Shown: piece after piece, positions 8,870 through 17,639 of the stretch | How positions within the stretch are numbered: position 1 is the stretch's first letter | How the letters are laid out: each line of letters starts with the position of its first letter | Source of the DNA: an uncultured SAR86 cluster bacterium | Lineage (GTDB): Bacteria; Pseudomonadota; Gammaproteobacteria; Magnimaribacterales; AG-339-G14 | DNA: 45,872 nt | Direction: 5' to 3' | Assembly (NCBI GenBank): GCA_902540995.1 | Contig: CACBOY010000009.1 | Location: 1-45,872 of the forward strand | Made by a program: the position numbers and the translations under genes | Notes under the pieces: generated by a model | Told to the model about the DNA's origin: nothing | The model's input: the letters and a program-made list of their open reading frames with translations, nothing else | Database searches by the model: none

Positions 8870-10396
8870 GTGAATTTTTCTAAATTTTTCGCTGGGTTTT
8901 TTTTAGGTTCTTTAATTGTCTTAGCTTTTCAGCCCTTTAATTATTGGTTTGTAACTTTTCTCATTCCGGGACTTTTATATCAACTGATTAAAACTGAAGG
9001 CGTAAAAAATACTTTTTTTATTTCCTATTTTTTTGGTTTCGGCCTTTGGGCATTTGGAATATTCTGGATAGAAAATAGCATAACTGTTTATGGAGGAGCC
9101 TCACCAATATTGGGAAGTTTTCTAACATTATTGTTAGCAGCTTTTTTAAGCTTGTTTCAGGCTATCAGTTTTACCGCATTTAAACTTGTTAACAGCCAAA
9201 GAAAAACTTATGAAATATTTCTTCTTTTTCCAGCTGCTTGGGTATTGAGCGAATGGTTGAGAGAGTTTCTTTTTACTGGTTTTCCATGGTTGTATATAGG
9301 TTATACCGCTGTAGATAACAGCCTGTTACAGGGCTACATTCCTATCCTTGGAATTTTTGGCATAGGTTTTCTCATTGTTTTGATCTCTCAAATGTTTCTT
9401 GCTTTGCTAGACGGCTTAAGAGACTTTACTCAAAGCAAATCTTTATATTTATCTTGCCTAGTCTTAATAATAGTTTTTGTCGGCAATCAACCTCTAAAAA
9501 ATTTCAATTGGACTGAGTCAACTGGGAAGATCTCGGCAACAGTTGTTCAGCCTAATATTGATATCAAAGAAAAATGGACGCAAAAAGGATTACAAAAAAT
9601 ACAAAGTGCGATAGAAAAGAAATTAAATCAAAATCCACTGCAAAATCTTACTCAATCCTCTGTCATATTTTGGCCCGAGGTAACTCTCACCTCATTGATT
9701 CAAAAAGACAGAATAAATGAATTCAGAAATAATATTCTCAAAGAAAATAATTTGCTCGGAATGGTCATAGGGGCATTATCCGAAAATAAGTCTGAAGAAA
9801 TATATAATTCATTAATTGGAATTGGCAATATCTCAGGCATTTACGACAAAAAGTTTTTAGTCCCCTTTGGAGAATACGTTCCTCTCTCAGGACTTTTCAG
9901 TGTATTTTTTGATTTTTTTAATTTCAATAGGCCGCAAATATTTTCAGGTAGCAAGAGCGAACTTATCGGGAATGAATTGATAAAAATATCTTCAGCAATC
10001 TGTTATGAGATTGCCTATCAAAATATATTTTTATCCAATAGCAAAAAAACTAATATCTTGTTTAATGCCAGTAACGACAATTGGTTTGGAACTGGCTTAG
10101 GCCCTCATCAACATTTGCAAATTGCAAGATTTAGAGCGGCTGAACACCAGAAATATTTGGTGAGATCGACATCAACTGGTATCAGCGCCTTAATTAACCA
10201 TCACGGACAGATCATAAAAAAAATTGAAGCTTCTACTGATAAAAATGAATTAGAGAGTTTTCAAGAAGATGTGATTCTTAAGTCAGGTCAAACTCCATAT
10301 GCATTTTTTGGGAAAAATCCTTTTTTATTCATATTGGTTATTATCTTTTTTATATCGGCGATATTAAAATTTAAAAGGGATGAAAACTTATTTTAA
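8870..10396 (+). CDS. lnt: Apolipoprotein N-acyltransferase Lnt
   Basis: This inner-membrane enzyme adds the third acyl chain to the N-terminal Cys of lipoproteins. About seven hydrophobic segments fill the first 200 residues. A nitrilase domain follows, with the triad visible as Glu270 (WPEVTLT), Lys327 (YDKKFLVPFGEY) and Cys378 (SAICYEIAY), then the NDNWFGTGLGPHQH and LVRSTSTGISA blocks. At 508 residues it is normal length. The start is a GTG. Two downstream genes encode lipoprotein-type precursors that would be substrates. It overlaps the next gene by 17 nt. Confidence 0.95.
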   Translation: MNFSKFFAGFFLGSLIVLAFQPFNYWFVTFLIPGLLYQLIKTEGVKNTFFISYFFGFGLWAFGIFWIENSITVYGGASPILGSFLTLLLAAFLSLFQAISFTAFKLVNSQRKTYEIFLLFPAAWVLSEWLREFLFTGFPWLYIGYTAVDNSLLQGYIPILGIFGIGFLIVLISQMFLALLDGLRDFTQSKSLYLSCLVLIIVFVGNQPLKNFNWTESTGKISATVVQPNIDIKEKWTQKGLQKIQSAIEKKLNQNPLQNLTQSSVIFWPEVTLTSLIQKDRINEFRNNILKENNLLGMVIGALSENKSEEIYNSLIGIGNISGIYDKKFLVPFGEYVPLSGLFSVFFDFFNFNRPQIFSGSKSELIGNELIKISSAICYEIAYQNIFLSNSKKTNILFNASNDNWFGTGLGPHQHLQIARFRAAEHQKYLVRSTSTGISALINHHGQIIKKIEASTDKNELESFQEDVILKSGQTPYAFFGKNPFLFILVIIFFISAILKFKRDENLF

Positions 10397-10988
10397 GTAT
10401 TTAATTTTTGTGATTTTTAGTTCTGCCTTTTTTTATGGTTGTAGTTCAATTCCTTTGGATTATTCATCTTATGAAAATATCAATTTTCAAGAATTTGGTG
10501 AAATGAACAAAAACCGAACTCACGTTTTGATAAATTTAGCTAAACAGGAACTTACTATAAAAACTCCATATTCAAGTAAGACTTACCCGATTTCATCTTC
10601 TGCTTATGGAATCGGTAGTGTTCGAGATAGTTTAAAAACTCCTCTTGGTGCGCATATAATTTCTGAAAAAATCGGTAAGGGAGCAAAAATAGGTTCAGTT
10701 TTCAAGGCTAGAAAATTTACCGGGGAAATAGTGGTCCCCATTACAGAAAAAATTGATATCAAAGAAGATGTCATCACTACTAGGATTCTATGGTTGGATG
10801 GTTTGGAAATTGGAAAAAACAAAGGAGGAAATGTAGATTCAAAAAGTCGATACATTTACATTCATGGCACTGCCGAAGAAGGTCTTATTGGTGAGCCTGC
10901 CAGCTTGGGTTGCATCAGAATGAAGAATACAGACGTTATAAAGTTATTCAATAGAGTGAGAAAAGGTACACAGGTATTGATTTACTGA
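10380..10988 (+). CDS. L,D-transpeptidase (YkuD family) lipoprotein
   Basis: A cell-wall enzyme that cross-links peptidoglycan stems or anchors proteins through meso-diaminopimelate. The N-terminus is a lipoprotein signal with a Cys near residue 21 (SSAFFYGCSS). The YkuD domain follows: HVLINLAKQELTI, TPLGAHIISEKIG, and the catalytic block IHGT ... ASLGCIRM with the active-site Cys in SLGCIRM. At 202 residues it is short, with no LysM domain visible. The ATG sits within the final codons of lnt, so expression is probably coupled. Confidence 0.88.
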   Translation: MKTYFKYLIFVIFSSAFFYGCSSIPLDYSSYENINFQEFGEMNKNRTHVLINLAKQELTIKTPYSSKTYPISSSAYGIGSVRDSLKTPLGAHIISEKIGKGAKIGSVFKARKFTGEIVVPITEKIDIKEDVITTRILWLDGLEIGKNKGGNVDSKSRYIYIHGTAEEGLIGEPASLGCIRMKNTDVIKLFNRVRKGTQVLIY

Positions 10989-11011
10989 ACTTTATTATTT
11001 AATTTAACCCT

Positions 11012-11608
11012 ATGAGATTTGCTTTAATTTTATTTTCCTTCTTTGTCGTTAGTTGCTCTAAAGGAAACGCCGAAATAGAAAATTTTAATGCAATGAACTT
11101 TCAACCTGATCTAAACAAAATCCCTGTAGAAGGTTGTCCTGCCATTTTAAATCACAATATCCGTGTGCTTGATTCAAAAGAAATCATCAATTTGTGCGAA
11201 CACAAAGACAAAGTAGTGCTTGCAGTAAATGTTGCCAGTCGATGCGGTTTCACCTATCAGTACGAAGCTTTGCAAACATTATTTGAAAACTACCAAGGAA
11301 AAGATTTTGTGATTCTAGGCTTCCCTTCTAGAGACTTTATGTTTCAGGAATATAGTGATGAAAGCCAAGTAAAAGAATTTTGTAATTCTAAGTATGGCGT
11401 GACCTTTCCCATGTTCGCTACATCAAGTGTCAAAGGAAAAAAGGCCAACAGCTTCTATCAAAACCTTGCAATGATTACCGGAAAATCTCCTGATTGGAAT
11501 TTCACTAAGTATTTGATATCCAAAGATGGTGAAGTTTTAAAACCTTTCTCCAAGAATATAGAGCCTGATAGCGAAGAAATAATTTCTGCTATCGAATCAC
11601 TGCTCTAA
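11012..11608 (+). CDS. Glutathione peroxidase-family lipoprotein
   Basis: A thiol peroxidase with a lipoprotein-type signal (FFVVSC, Cys15). The peroxidatic Cys78 lies in NVASRCGFTYQYEAL, and Trp162 in PDWNFTKYLI matches the family tetrad. The usual FPCNQFxxQE segment reads FPSRDFMFQE: the resolving Cys is Ser and the tetrad Gln position is Asp108. The protein therefore belongs to a divergent branch and may not use the standard 2-Cys mechanism. Its stop overlaps the convergent rpiA stop by 12 nt. Confidence 0.88.
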   Translation: MRFALILFSFFVVSCSKGNAEIENFNAMNFQPDLNKIPVEGCPAILNHNIRVLDSKEIINLCEHKDKVVLAVNVASRCGFTYQYEALQTLFENYQGKDFVILGFPSRDFMFQEYSDESQVKEFCNSKYGVTFPMFATSSVKGKKANSFYQNLAMITGKSPDWNFTKYLISKDGEVLKPFSKNIEPDSEEIISAIESLL

Positions 11609-12274
11609 AACTTCCGGAACTCCATTTTTATCTATAACTAAAGAATCTGCCTTTCTTGCAGCAAATATACCGTTGGCTACTACACCTGGAATGTTATTGA
11701 TTTCGTTTTCAAAGTCATACGGTACATTAAGTTTTAAGTTACGGACGTCTATAATTTGATTACCGTTATCAGACACAAATCCTACTCTGTATTCTGGGGT
11801 TCCACCCTTTACCACTATCTGTCGTGCAACATAACTTCTTGCCATTGGAATGACTTCAATAGCAACTGGAAATTTTCCAAGCAGTTTTACTTTTTTAGAA
11901 GAATCGCAAATGCAGATAAATTTTTTAGATGCTGAGGCAATTATCTTTTCTCGAGTTAATGCTCCACCACCGCCTTTGATCATTTCAAAACGATCATTGA
12001 TTTCATCAGCACCATCGATATAAAAATCCGGGGAGCCAACGTCATTTAACTCGGACACTTCCAAACCTGCCTCTTCCAATAATTGCGTGCTTGCAACTGA
12101 ACTGGATACGATGGCCTTGATTTCAGGTTTTTGATTAATCAATTCTTGGATAAAAAAATTAGTAGTACTTCCTGTACCAATACCCAAAATACAATCTCTA
12201 TGAAGCTTTGTGGCCAGATACTCATAAGCTTTGCGTGCAACGGCTTGTTTGATTTCTGAGTTAGAATTTTCCAT
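11597..12274 (-). CDS. rpiA: Ribose-5-phosphate isomerase A
   Basis: It interconverts ribose-5-phosphate and ribulose-5-phosphate in the pentose phosphate pathway. Motifs: GIGTGSTTNFFI (phosphate loop), SSVASTQLLEEAG, FYIDGADEIND (catalytic Asp) and KGGGGALTREKII (catalytic Lys region). At 225 residues it is normal length. It is divergent from ilvA, a pairing common in gammaproteobacteria. A TATAAG hexamer lies 8 nt before its ATG, so the leader would be very short. Confidence 0.96.
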   Translation of the reverse strand: MENSNSEIKQAVARKAYEYLATKLHRDCILGIGTGSTTNFFIQELINQKPEIKAIVSSSVASTQLLEEAGLEVSELNDVGSPDFYIDGADEINDRFEMIKGGGGALTREKIIASASKKFICICDSSKKVKLLGKFPVAIEVIPMARSYVARQIVVKGGTPEYRVGFVSDNGNQIIDVRNLKLNVPYDFENEINNIPGVVANGIFAARKADSLVIDKNGVPEVLEQ

Positions 12275-12328
12275 GTCTATGGCTTATAAGAGAACTCTAC
12301 GTATAATACCTCGCTTTCCAGAATTTTT

Positions 12329-13861
12329 ATGAAAAAAGTAATCAAAAACTACATAGATAAAATAGAGAACTCTAAAGTTTATGAGGTCGCTAATATTTCT
12401 CCTCTAACTAAGGCTGATAATTTATCAAAAGAACTGGCAAATAGTATTTTCTTAAAAAGAGAAGATTTGCAGCCTACCCACTCTTTTAAAATTAGAGGTG
12501 CTTACAACAAGATTGCTCACCTTTATCAATCCAAAAAGATTGCTGAAGTGGCAACAGCATCCGCGGGAAATCATGCCCAAGGAGTAGCTTATTCGGCAAA
12601 AGAGCTGGGCATAAAGGCAACTATCTTCATGCCAAAGACCACGCCTTTAATCAAAGTTAATGCTGTGAGAGATTTGAAAGCTAAGGTAGTTTTAGTTGGT
12701 AATAACTTTGATGATGCTCTTAAAGAATCGAAAACATTTTGTAAAAAAAATAAAGTAAATTTCATCCATCCATTTGATGATCCATTAGTAATTGCAGGAC
12801 AAGGTACAGTTGGCATGGAAATCTCAGAACAATTTCCTGAAAATCTTTATGCTGTATTTGTTGCCGTTGGTGGTGGTGGTTTGATTGCTGGAATTGGAGC
12901 TTACATAAATAAAGTTCTTCCCAATGTAAAGATAATAGGTGTTGAAGCAGCTGATTCAGCGGGATTACATGCCTCTATAAGTGCTGGTAAAAGAGTGAAA
13001 CTCAAAGAAGTTGGATTGTTTGCTGATGGAGCTGCGGCAAAACAAATAGGAAAAAATAACTATGAACTTATAAAAAATTTCTTAGATGATTCAATAACCG
13101 TTGATACCGATGAAATTTGTGCTGCTGTGAAAGATACTTTCTTGGAAACTAGGACCGTTCCTGAACCAACTGGAGCATTAGCACTTGCAGGATTAAAAAA
13201 ATATATAGGCCAAAAAAGAATTAAGAATAAAAATCTTATCGCAACTTATTGCGGCTCAAATCTGAATTTTGAGTCTTTGGGACATATTGTTGAAAGATCC
13301 AAAATTGGAGAAAAAAAGGAAATTATCTTAAGTATAGCTATAGACGAAAAAAAGGGTTCGTTTAGAAAACTTTGCAGAGACATCGGCCAAAAAAATATCA
13401 CCGAGTTTAGTTACAGAAAAGATAGCAGTTCTAAAGCAAAAATTCTTTTGGGATTGGAACTTCAAGATTCAAAAAAAAGCAAAGATATTTTTTTAAAAGC
13501 CTTAAGAAATAAAAACTACTCTTTTACAGATTTAAGCAACGATGAAATCTCTAAAAAACATCTTAAATTCATGCATGGTGGTAGAGGACCCCAACTAGAA
13601 AATGAATTCGTAGAAGAAGTTTACAGTGTAGATTTCCCTGAAAAACCAGGTGCCCTTCTCAATTTTTTAACTTTGCTTAAAGACAAATGGGATATCTCCC
13701 TTTTTCATTATAAAAATCAAGGTGCAATCTATGGTGGTGCTTTAGTAGGTTTTACAATAAGACAGAAGCAAGTAAAAAGTCTGGAAAGAGATCTCCTAAG
13801 AATTTCCTATCCTTTTACAAGAGAGACTGAAAACCTAGGTTACCAAGCTTTTTTAAAGTAA
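12329..13861 (+). CDS. ilvA: Threonine dehydratase, biosynthetic
   Basis: A PLP enzyme that deaminates threonine to 2-oxobutanoate, the first step to isoleucine. PLP Lys54 is in PTHSFKIRGAYNK. SAGNHAQGVA and the phosphate-binding VGGGGLIAGIG loop follow. Two ACT-like regulatory domains occupy roughly residues 330-510, where isoleucine and valine act in the family. At 510 residues it is the long, allosteric IlvA form, not the catabolic TdcB form. TATAAT at 12302-12307 would give a leader of about 15-20 nt. It overlaps the ygfA stop by 9 nt, tail to tail. Confidence 0.96.
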   Translation: MKKVIKNYIDKIENSKVYEVANISPLTKADNLSKELANSIFLKREDLQPTHSFKIRGAYNKIAHLYQSKKIAEVATASAGNHAQGVAYSAKELGIKATIFMPKTTPLIKVNAVRDLKAKVVLVGNNFDDALKESKTFCKKNKVNFIHPFDDPLVIAGQGTVGMEISEQFPENLYAVFVAVGGGGLIAGIGAYINKVLPNVKIIGVEAADSAGLHASISAGKRVKLKEVGLFADGAAAKQIGKNNYELIKNFLDDSITVDTDEICAAVKDTFLETRTVPEPTGALALAGLKKYIGQKRIKNKNLIATYCGSNLNFESLGHIVERSKIGEKKEIILSIAIDEKKGSFRKLCRDIGQKNITEFSYRKDSSSKAKILLGLELQDSKKSKDIFLKALRNKNYSFTDLSNDEISKKHLKFMHGGRGPQLENEFVEEVYSVDFPEKPGALLNFLTLLKDKWDISLFHYKNQGAIYGGALVGFTIRQKQVKSLERDLLRISYPFTRETENLGYQAFLK

Positions 13862-14404
13862 TTGCTTATCTGTAAAAACTACATCTAACTTCAAGTCAAA
13901 ATCTTCAAGTATTAATTTTTTTATGAATTGAAACTCATAAGCCAAGCCAATAAATTCTGGTTCGGTGACACCTGAAAAAGTTTTATCATAGAAACCTCCT
14001 CCAAATCCCAATCTTTGAAAGTTCTCATTGAAAGCGCGTAAAGGAACAATAACCGCATTTAATTTCTCGAGCTCAATGGTTTCCTCACTCATGGGTTCAA
14101 AGATATTTAAAGAATTTTTTCTAAATTTGGTTTTTTTGTTACAAAGTACAAATTCCAATTTATTGCTCTTGGAATTGATTTTTGGTAGGTAAAAATGATT
14201 TTTTGAATCTGCTAGAAATTTATTTATTTTCTCAGTTGAAACTTCATGAGGCAAAGACATATAACTTGCAACGTGTGAAAAATTTTTTTTCTCCAAATGA
14301 TCTTTTATAAAATCTAAGTGGACTTTTTCTTGGTAACTTTTAGAGGAGGAAGTTAAGCTTTTGAAGCCTTTTGAAATTAACTCTCTTGCTTCAGTTTTAT
14401 TCAT
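13853..14404 (-). CDS. ygfA: 5-formyltetrahydrofolate cyclo-ligase
   Basis: It converts 5-formyl-THF to 5,10-methenyl-THF with ATP. The N-terminal NKTEARELISKGFKSL, the SLPHEVSTEKIN segment and the C-terminal GFGGGFYDKTF (RLGFGGGFYD in the family) identify it. At 183 residues it is normal length. It lies directly downstream of the 6S RNA gene on the same strand, as in E. coli, where ssrS and ygfA (fau) are co-transcribed. Confidence 0.95.
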   Translation of the reverse strand: MNKTEARELISKGFKSLTSSSKSYQEKVHLDFIKDHLEKKNFSHVASYMSLPHEVSTEKINKFLADSKNHFYLPKINSKSNKLEFVLCNKKTKFRKNSLNIFEPMSEETIELEKLNAVIVPLRAFNENFQRLGFGGGFYDKTFSGVTEPEFIGLAYEFQFIKKLILEDFDLKLDVVFTDKQLL

Positions 14405-14410
14405 ATTTAA

Positions 14411-14585
14411 GAGAGCTTCCCAAGTTATCGCTGTTAAATAAAACCCGAACCGTATAGTTCAGGTCGGGAAGAATCACCATCTATCAGGCTGCCCTAAGGG
14501 CGCTCAACAAGAGAAGTATCAAATTCCCTATTTATTTTGCATCGGCTCGAAGTGTTATATAACTAGCAAATAAGCCAGGAAGCTT
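14411..14585 (-). ncRNA. ssrS: 6S RNA
   Basis: This is the RNA that mimics an open promoter and sequesters sigma-70 RNA polymerase in stationary phase. The gene lies between zapA and ygfA on their strand, the conserved location. The ends pair as GCTTCC (14583 down to 14578) with GGAAGC (14420 down to 14415). A GAGCCGAT block like that of E. coli 6S follows. There is a central GCCC/GGGC hairpin, and a 3' hairpin ACCTGAAC-TATAC-GGTTCGGGT with an 8-bp stem matches the conserved 3' hairpin. Predicted length is about 175 nt. The ends are estimated from the terminal stem and the -10. Confidence 0.9.
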
Positions 14586-14590
14586 TGAAA

Positions 14591-14596
14591 ATTATA
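14591..14596 (-). promoter_or_regulatory. -10 element of the 6S RNA promoter
   Basis: A perfect TATAAT read on the minus strand, 6-7 nt before the start of the 6S terminal stem. It lies in the 19-bp gap between the zapA stop and the RNA. I found no good -35 box. Confidence 0.6.
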
Positions 14597-14604
14597 GCAA
14601 TATT

Positions 14605-14973
14605 TTAAAGCTTAGATAATTCAGAAATCTCGTCTACTAACTTAAGACTTAAATTTTCTTCTTCAGATGAATCGACTTTTTCTTCTGAAACATTTGCGGC
14701 TGATTTTTCATCTGTAGCCGCCGATGATTCATCATTTGCCTCGGTTGATGAAGCTCCTTCGTTTGTGAGAAATTCATTCACTACATCGAGGCCTGCTAAT
14801 ACGGCAACTTTTTCAATTGGAAGATTTCTTGTTTTGCGTTTGATGGATTTGATTCGCTTATCCAAGATTTCACCGGCTTCGATCAAGGTGGATTGTTCCT
14901 CGGGAGGACAATATAACTGATACTCGATGCCTGCTATTTTAAGGGTTACTATGTCTTGATCGTCTTCACTCAT
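14605..14973 (-). CDS. zapA: Cell division protein ZapA with acidic C-terminal insert
   Basis: ZapA bundles FtsZ protofilaments at mid-cell. The globular domain is clear: DIVTLKIAGIEYQLYCPPEEQ, then AGEILDKRIKSIK and PIEKVAVLAGLDVVNEFL. From about residue 72 the usual coiled coil is replaced or interrupted by a Ser/Ala/Glu/Asp-rich stretch of about 35 residues, ending in a short helix (SLKLVDEISELSKL). At 122 residues it is a little longer than E. coli ZapA (109). The start overlaps the preceding coiled-coil gene by 4 nt (ATGA). Confidence 0.9.
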   Translation of the reverse strand: MSEDDQDIVTLKIAGIEYQLYCPPEEQSTLIEAGEILDKRIKSIKRKTRNLPIEKVAVLAGLDVVNEFLTNEGASSTEANDESSAATDEKSAANVSEEKVDSSEEENLSLKLVDEISELSKL

Positions 14974-15158
14974 AAAGCTTCTAATTTTGAAATCAATATT
15001 TCCAACTTATTTCTTGATAATTCTATATTATCTTTTAGACGATTATTCTCTTTTTTAAGTCTTAAATTTTTGTTTCTTAAATCTTTATTTGCCTCTCTAA
15101 GTTTTTTAGAAAGTTCTAAAAGTTCCTTTAGATTTTTCTCTAATTCCTTCTGCGACAC
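14970..15158 (-). CDS. Small coiled-coil protein paired with ZapA (TIGR02449-like)
   Basis: Sixty-two residues, almost all one heptad-patterned helix rich in Leu, Lys, Glu and Asn (LRNKNLRLKKENNRLKDNIE). Small coiled-coil genes in this position beside zapA are known in gammaproteobacteria (TIGR02449, from memory). A ZapB-like role in the divisome is an inference. The start is a GTG; a TAAAAT hexamer sits 7 nt upstream of it and no Shine-Dalgarno sequence is visible. It is co-translated with zapA and divergent from pepP. Confidence 0.8.
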   Translation of the reverse strand: MSQKELEKNLKELLELSKKLREANKDLRNKNLRLKKENNRLKDNIELSRNKLEILISKLEAL

Positions 15159-15225
15159 AGATATTATTTTATTCTTATATCAATAACGTTTCTATAAAGA
15201 CTTTATATTGAAGTAAAATCATTCT

Positions 15226-16506
15226 ATGGACATTTTTCTAGAAAGAAGAAAAAAATTAGCTGATCTGTTGCCTGATGGATCGGTAGCGGTCATTCATTCA
15301 GCCAATCAAAAAATCAGAAATGGTGATACTGACTATTCTTTCAGACAAGATAGCGATTTTTTGTACTTAACCAACTTTAATGAAGCCGATGCTGCATTAG
15401 TTATTGAAAAAAAAGGTAGTACGATTTTTCATCTCCTCTGTGCGGAAAAAGATGAAGTAAGAGAAAAATGGGAGGGACCTCGATTGGGTCCTGAAAATGT
15501 GACCCAATTGGGTTTTGAAAGCGGTTTTAAAATAGATGATCTTATTTTAAAAACTACTGAATTTCTCGAAGGAGCAGATCATTTATTTTGTCAAAACAAA
15601 AGTCAAAAAAAATTATTCTTTGCATTAACCAAAGGACTTAATGGTAAAAAGATCAACTTTGATTTAAATCCAAAAAACATTAAGAGTGTTGATTCTTTTA
15701 TACACGAATTGAGACTTTTAAAATCAAAAGAAGAAATCAGTATTATTCAAAAAGCATGTGATATCTCATCTTCGGCTCATGAAAGAGCAATGAAAGCTGT
15801 AAAACCAGAAATGTACGAATATCAACTTGAAGCAGAATATCTGCATGAATTTATGGTCAATGGAGCAAAGGAGTGTGCCTATCCTTCTATCGTGGGAGGA
15901 GGAGAAAATGCATGCATTCTTCATTACAGCAAGAATACAGATTTGCTAAAAGACGGTGATTTGGTTCTGGTTGATGCAGGCTGCGAATACAAGGGCTACG
16001 CGAGCGATATCACTAGAACTTTTCCTGTTAATGGAAAATTTTCGTCAGAACAGAAACTTATCTACGAGATCGTTTTGGAATCTCAAAAGCAATCTATTGA
16101 AAGCATTTCAGAAAAATCCAATCCTCTTGAGACGCATAAAAAATCTTTAGAAGTTATTGTTGAAGGACTATTAAGCTTGGGTTTGTTAAAGGGCTCTAAA
16201 GAAGAAGTGATTGAAACTCAATCTTATTCAAAGTTTTATATGCACCGCGTCGGTCATTGGTTGGGTCTTGATGTGCACGATGTCGGTGGCTATGAAAAAG
16301 ATGGCAAAGTAAGGTCTTATGAAAATGGGATGATTACCACGATCGAGCCAGGAATCTACATCAGTAATGAAGAAAACGTTCCTGAAAAATTTAAAGGAAT
16401 TGGAATTCGAATCGAAGATGATGTGTTAGTTGAAAACAATCAGCCAAAAGTTCTTAGTTCAGCCATTAAAGAGCTTGATGACATTCAACAACTGATGGCG
16501 AGTTAA
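15226..16506 (+). CDS. pepP: Xaa-Pro aminopeptidase (aminopeptidase P)
   Basis: A dinuclear Mn metallopeptidase that removes the N-terminal residue before proline. The N-terminal creatinase-like domain is followed by the pita-bread domain with metal ligands in VDAGCEYKGYASDITRTF, HRVGHWLGLDVHDVGGY, TTIEPGIY and GIGIRIEDDVLV. At 426 residues it is normal length. It begins the pepP-ubiH pair, in the same neighbourhood as in E. coli. TAAAAT at 15214-15219 lies exactly 6 nt before the ATG, with no ribosome-binding site between. Confidence 0.95.
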   Translation: MDIFLERRKKLADLLPDGSVAVIHSANQKIRNGDTDYSFRQDSDFLYLTNFNEADAALVIEKKGSTIFHLLCAEKDEVREKWEGPRLGPENVTQLGFESGFKIDDLILKTTEFLEGADHLFCQNKSQKKLFFALTKGLNGKKINFDLNPKNIKSVDSFIHELRLLKSKEEISIIQKACDISSSAHERAMKAVKPEMYEYQLEAEYLHEFMVNGAKECAYPSIVGGGENACILHYSKNTDLLKDGDLVLVDAGCEYKGYASDITRTFPVNGKFSSEQKLIYEIVLESQKQSIESISEKSNPLETHKKSLEVIVEGLLSLGLLKGSKEEVIETQSYSKFYMHRVGHWLGLDVHDVGGYEKDGKVRSYENGMITTIEPGIYISNEENVPEKFKGIGIRIEDDVLVENNQPKVLSSAIKELDDIQQLMAS

Positions 16507-17639
16507 TGAAATATGATGTCCTCATTGTTGGTGCTGGCGTAACTGGTGCCCTCCTTTTTCTTGCATTGAAGAATAAAAATATAAATGTCGGTCTAATAGA
16601 TGGTCGAGAAAAAGCGCCCAACAGTTACCGCCATCTATCATTGAATAACAAGAGCATGTCATTTCTTAAAGAGCTAGATGCATGGAATGTCATAAGTAAA
16701 AATGCTTTTGAATACAACCAGATAAAGGTTTGGGATCAAGAAGGTACTGGATTCATAGATTTCAATGTAAATGAATTGGAAAAAAATATTCCAAATATTG
16801 GCTTCATAGTCAAAGAAGGAGACATTCAAAATTCTCTGTTATCTCTCGTTTCAGATTCAAAAAATCTTTTGTGGAGTTGTAATTTAGAAAAAATAGAGAA
16901 AATTAACGGAGATATTCATTGCGAAACATCAAAGGGAAAATTGGAGACAAAAATGTTAATAGGCGCAGATGGCATTCAATCAAGTGTAAGAAACCTTTCT
17001 TCGATTTCTTCAAGAACTTGGAGTTACAATCAGACAGCAATAGTTGCTAACTTTTCTGTATCCCAAACAGATCCATGCATTAGACAAACTTTCACCTCGG
17101 TGGGACCGCTTGCCTTGCTGCCAATGAATGAGACTGAACTTACCATGATATGGTCCATTGACGATAGCAGGGCCTATGACTACTTGGGTATGAATGAGGA
17201 TGACTTTATAGATGAAATTCATCGATCATTCGGAGAAAAACTTCCAGAAATAAAATTCTCAGCCAAAAGGCAGTCATTTCCCCTAAAACACCTTTCTGCA
17301 AAAACTTTTGCCAGAGGTAATGTTTTTCTTGTGGGAGATGCTGCGCACCACATTCATCCGTTAGCAGGATTGGGATTAAACGCAGGAATCGGTGACGTGA
17401 AATCTCTATCGGATTTAATTAGTCCTGATGGTTTGCTTCAAGTTAAACAAATTGAAGATAAATACAACCGACAAAGAATTCCAATCAATTTAGCCCTAGC
17501 AGCTGCTATGGAAGCTTTCAAAAGAGGTTTCGAGCAAAAAAATATCTGGATAAGACTTATTAGAAATCATGCTTTTAGTCTCACCAATAAACTAACTTTT
17601 CTAAAAAATAAATTTATTGAGCTTGCTACCGAGCTTTAG
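16506..17639 (+). CDS. ubiH: UbiH-type FAD monooxygenase of ubiquinone synthesis
   Basis: Ring hydroxylase of the UbiH/UbiF/UbiI family. The FAD dinucleotide fold is VLIVGAGVTGALL at the N-terminus. The second FAD motif is LIGADGIQSSVRN. The GD motif is NVFLVGDAAHHIHPLAGLGLNAGI. UbiH is favoured by linkage to pepP (1-nt overlap), but family members share these motifs and the hydroxylation position cannot be read from sequence. Only one such gene is in the window. It ends in a 4-nt convergent overlap with hemG, whose product donates electrons to quinones. Confidence 0.88.
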   Translation: MKYDVLIVGAGVTGALLFLALKNKNINVGLIDGREKAPNSYRHLSLNNKSMSFLKELDAWNVISKNAFEYNQIKVWDQEGTGFIDFNVNELEKNIPNIGFIVKEGDIQNSLLSLVSDSKNLLWSCNLEKIEKINGDIHCETSKGKLETKMLIGADGIQSSVRNLSSISSRTWSYNQTAIVANFSVSQTDPCIRQTFTSVGPLALLPMNETELTMIWSIDDSRAYDYLGMNEDDFIDEIHRSFGEKLPEIKFSAKRQSFPLKHLSAKTFARGNVFLVGDAAHHIHPLAGLGLNAGIGDVKSLSDLISPDGLLQVKQIEDKYNRQRIPINLALAAAMEAFKRGFEQKNIWIRLIRNHAFSLTNKLTFLKNKFIELATEL

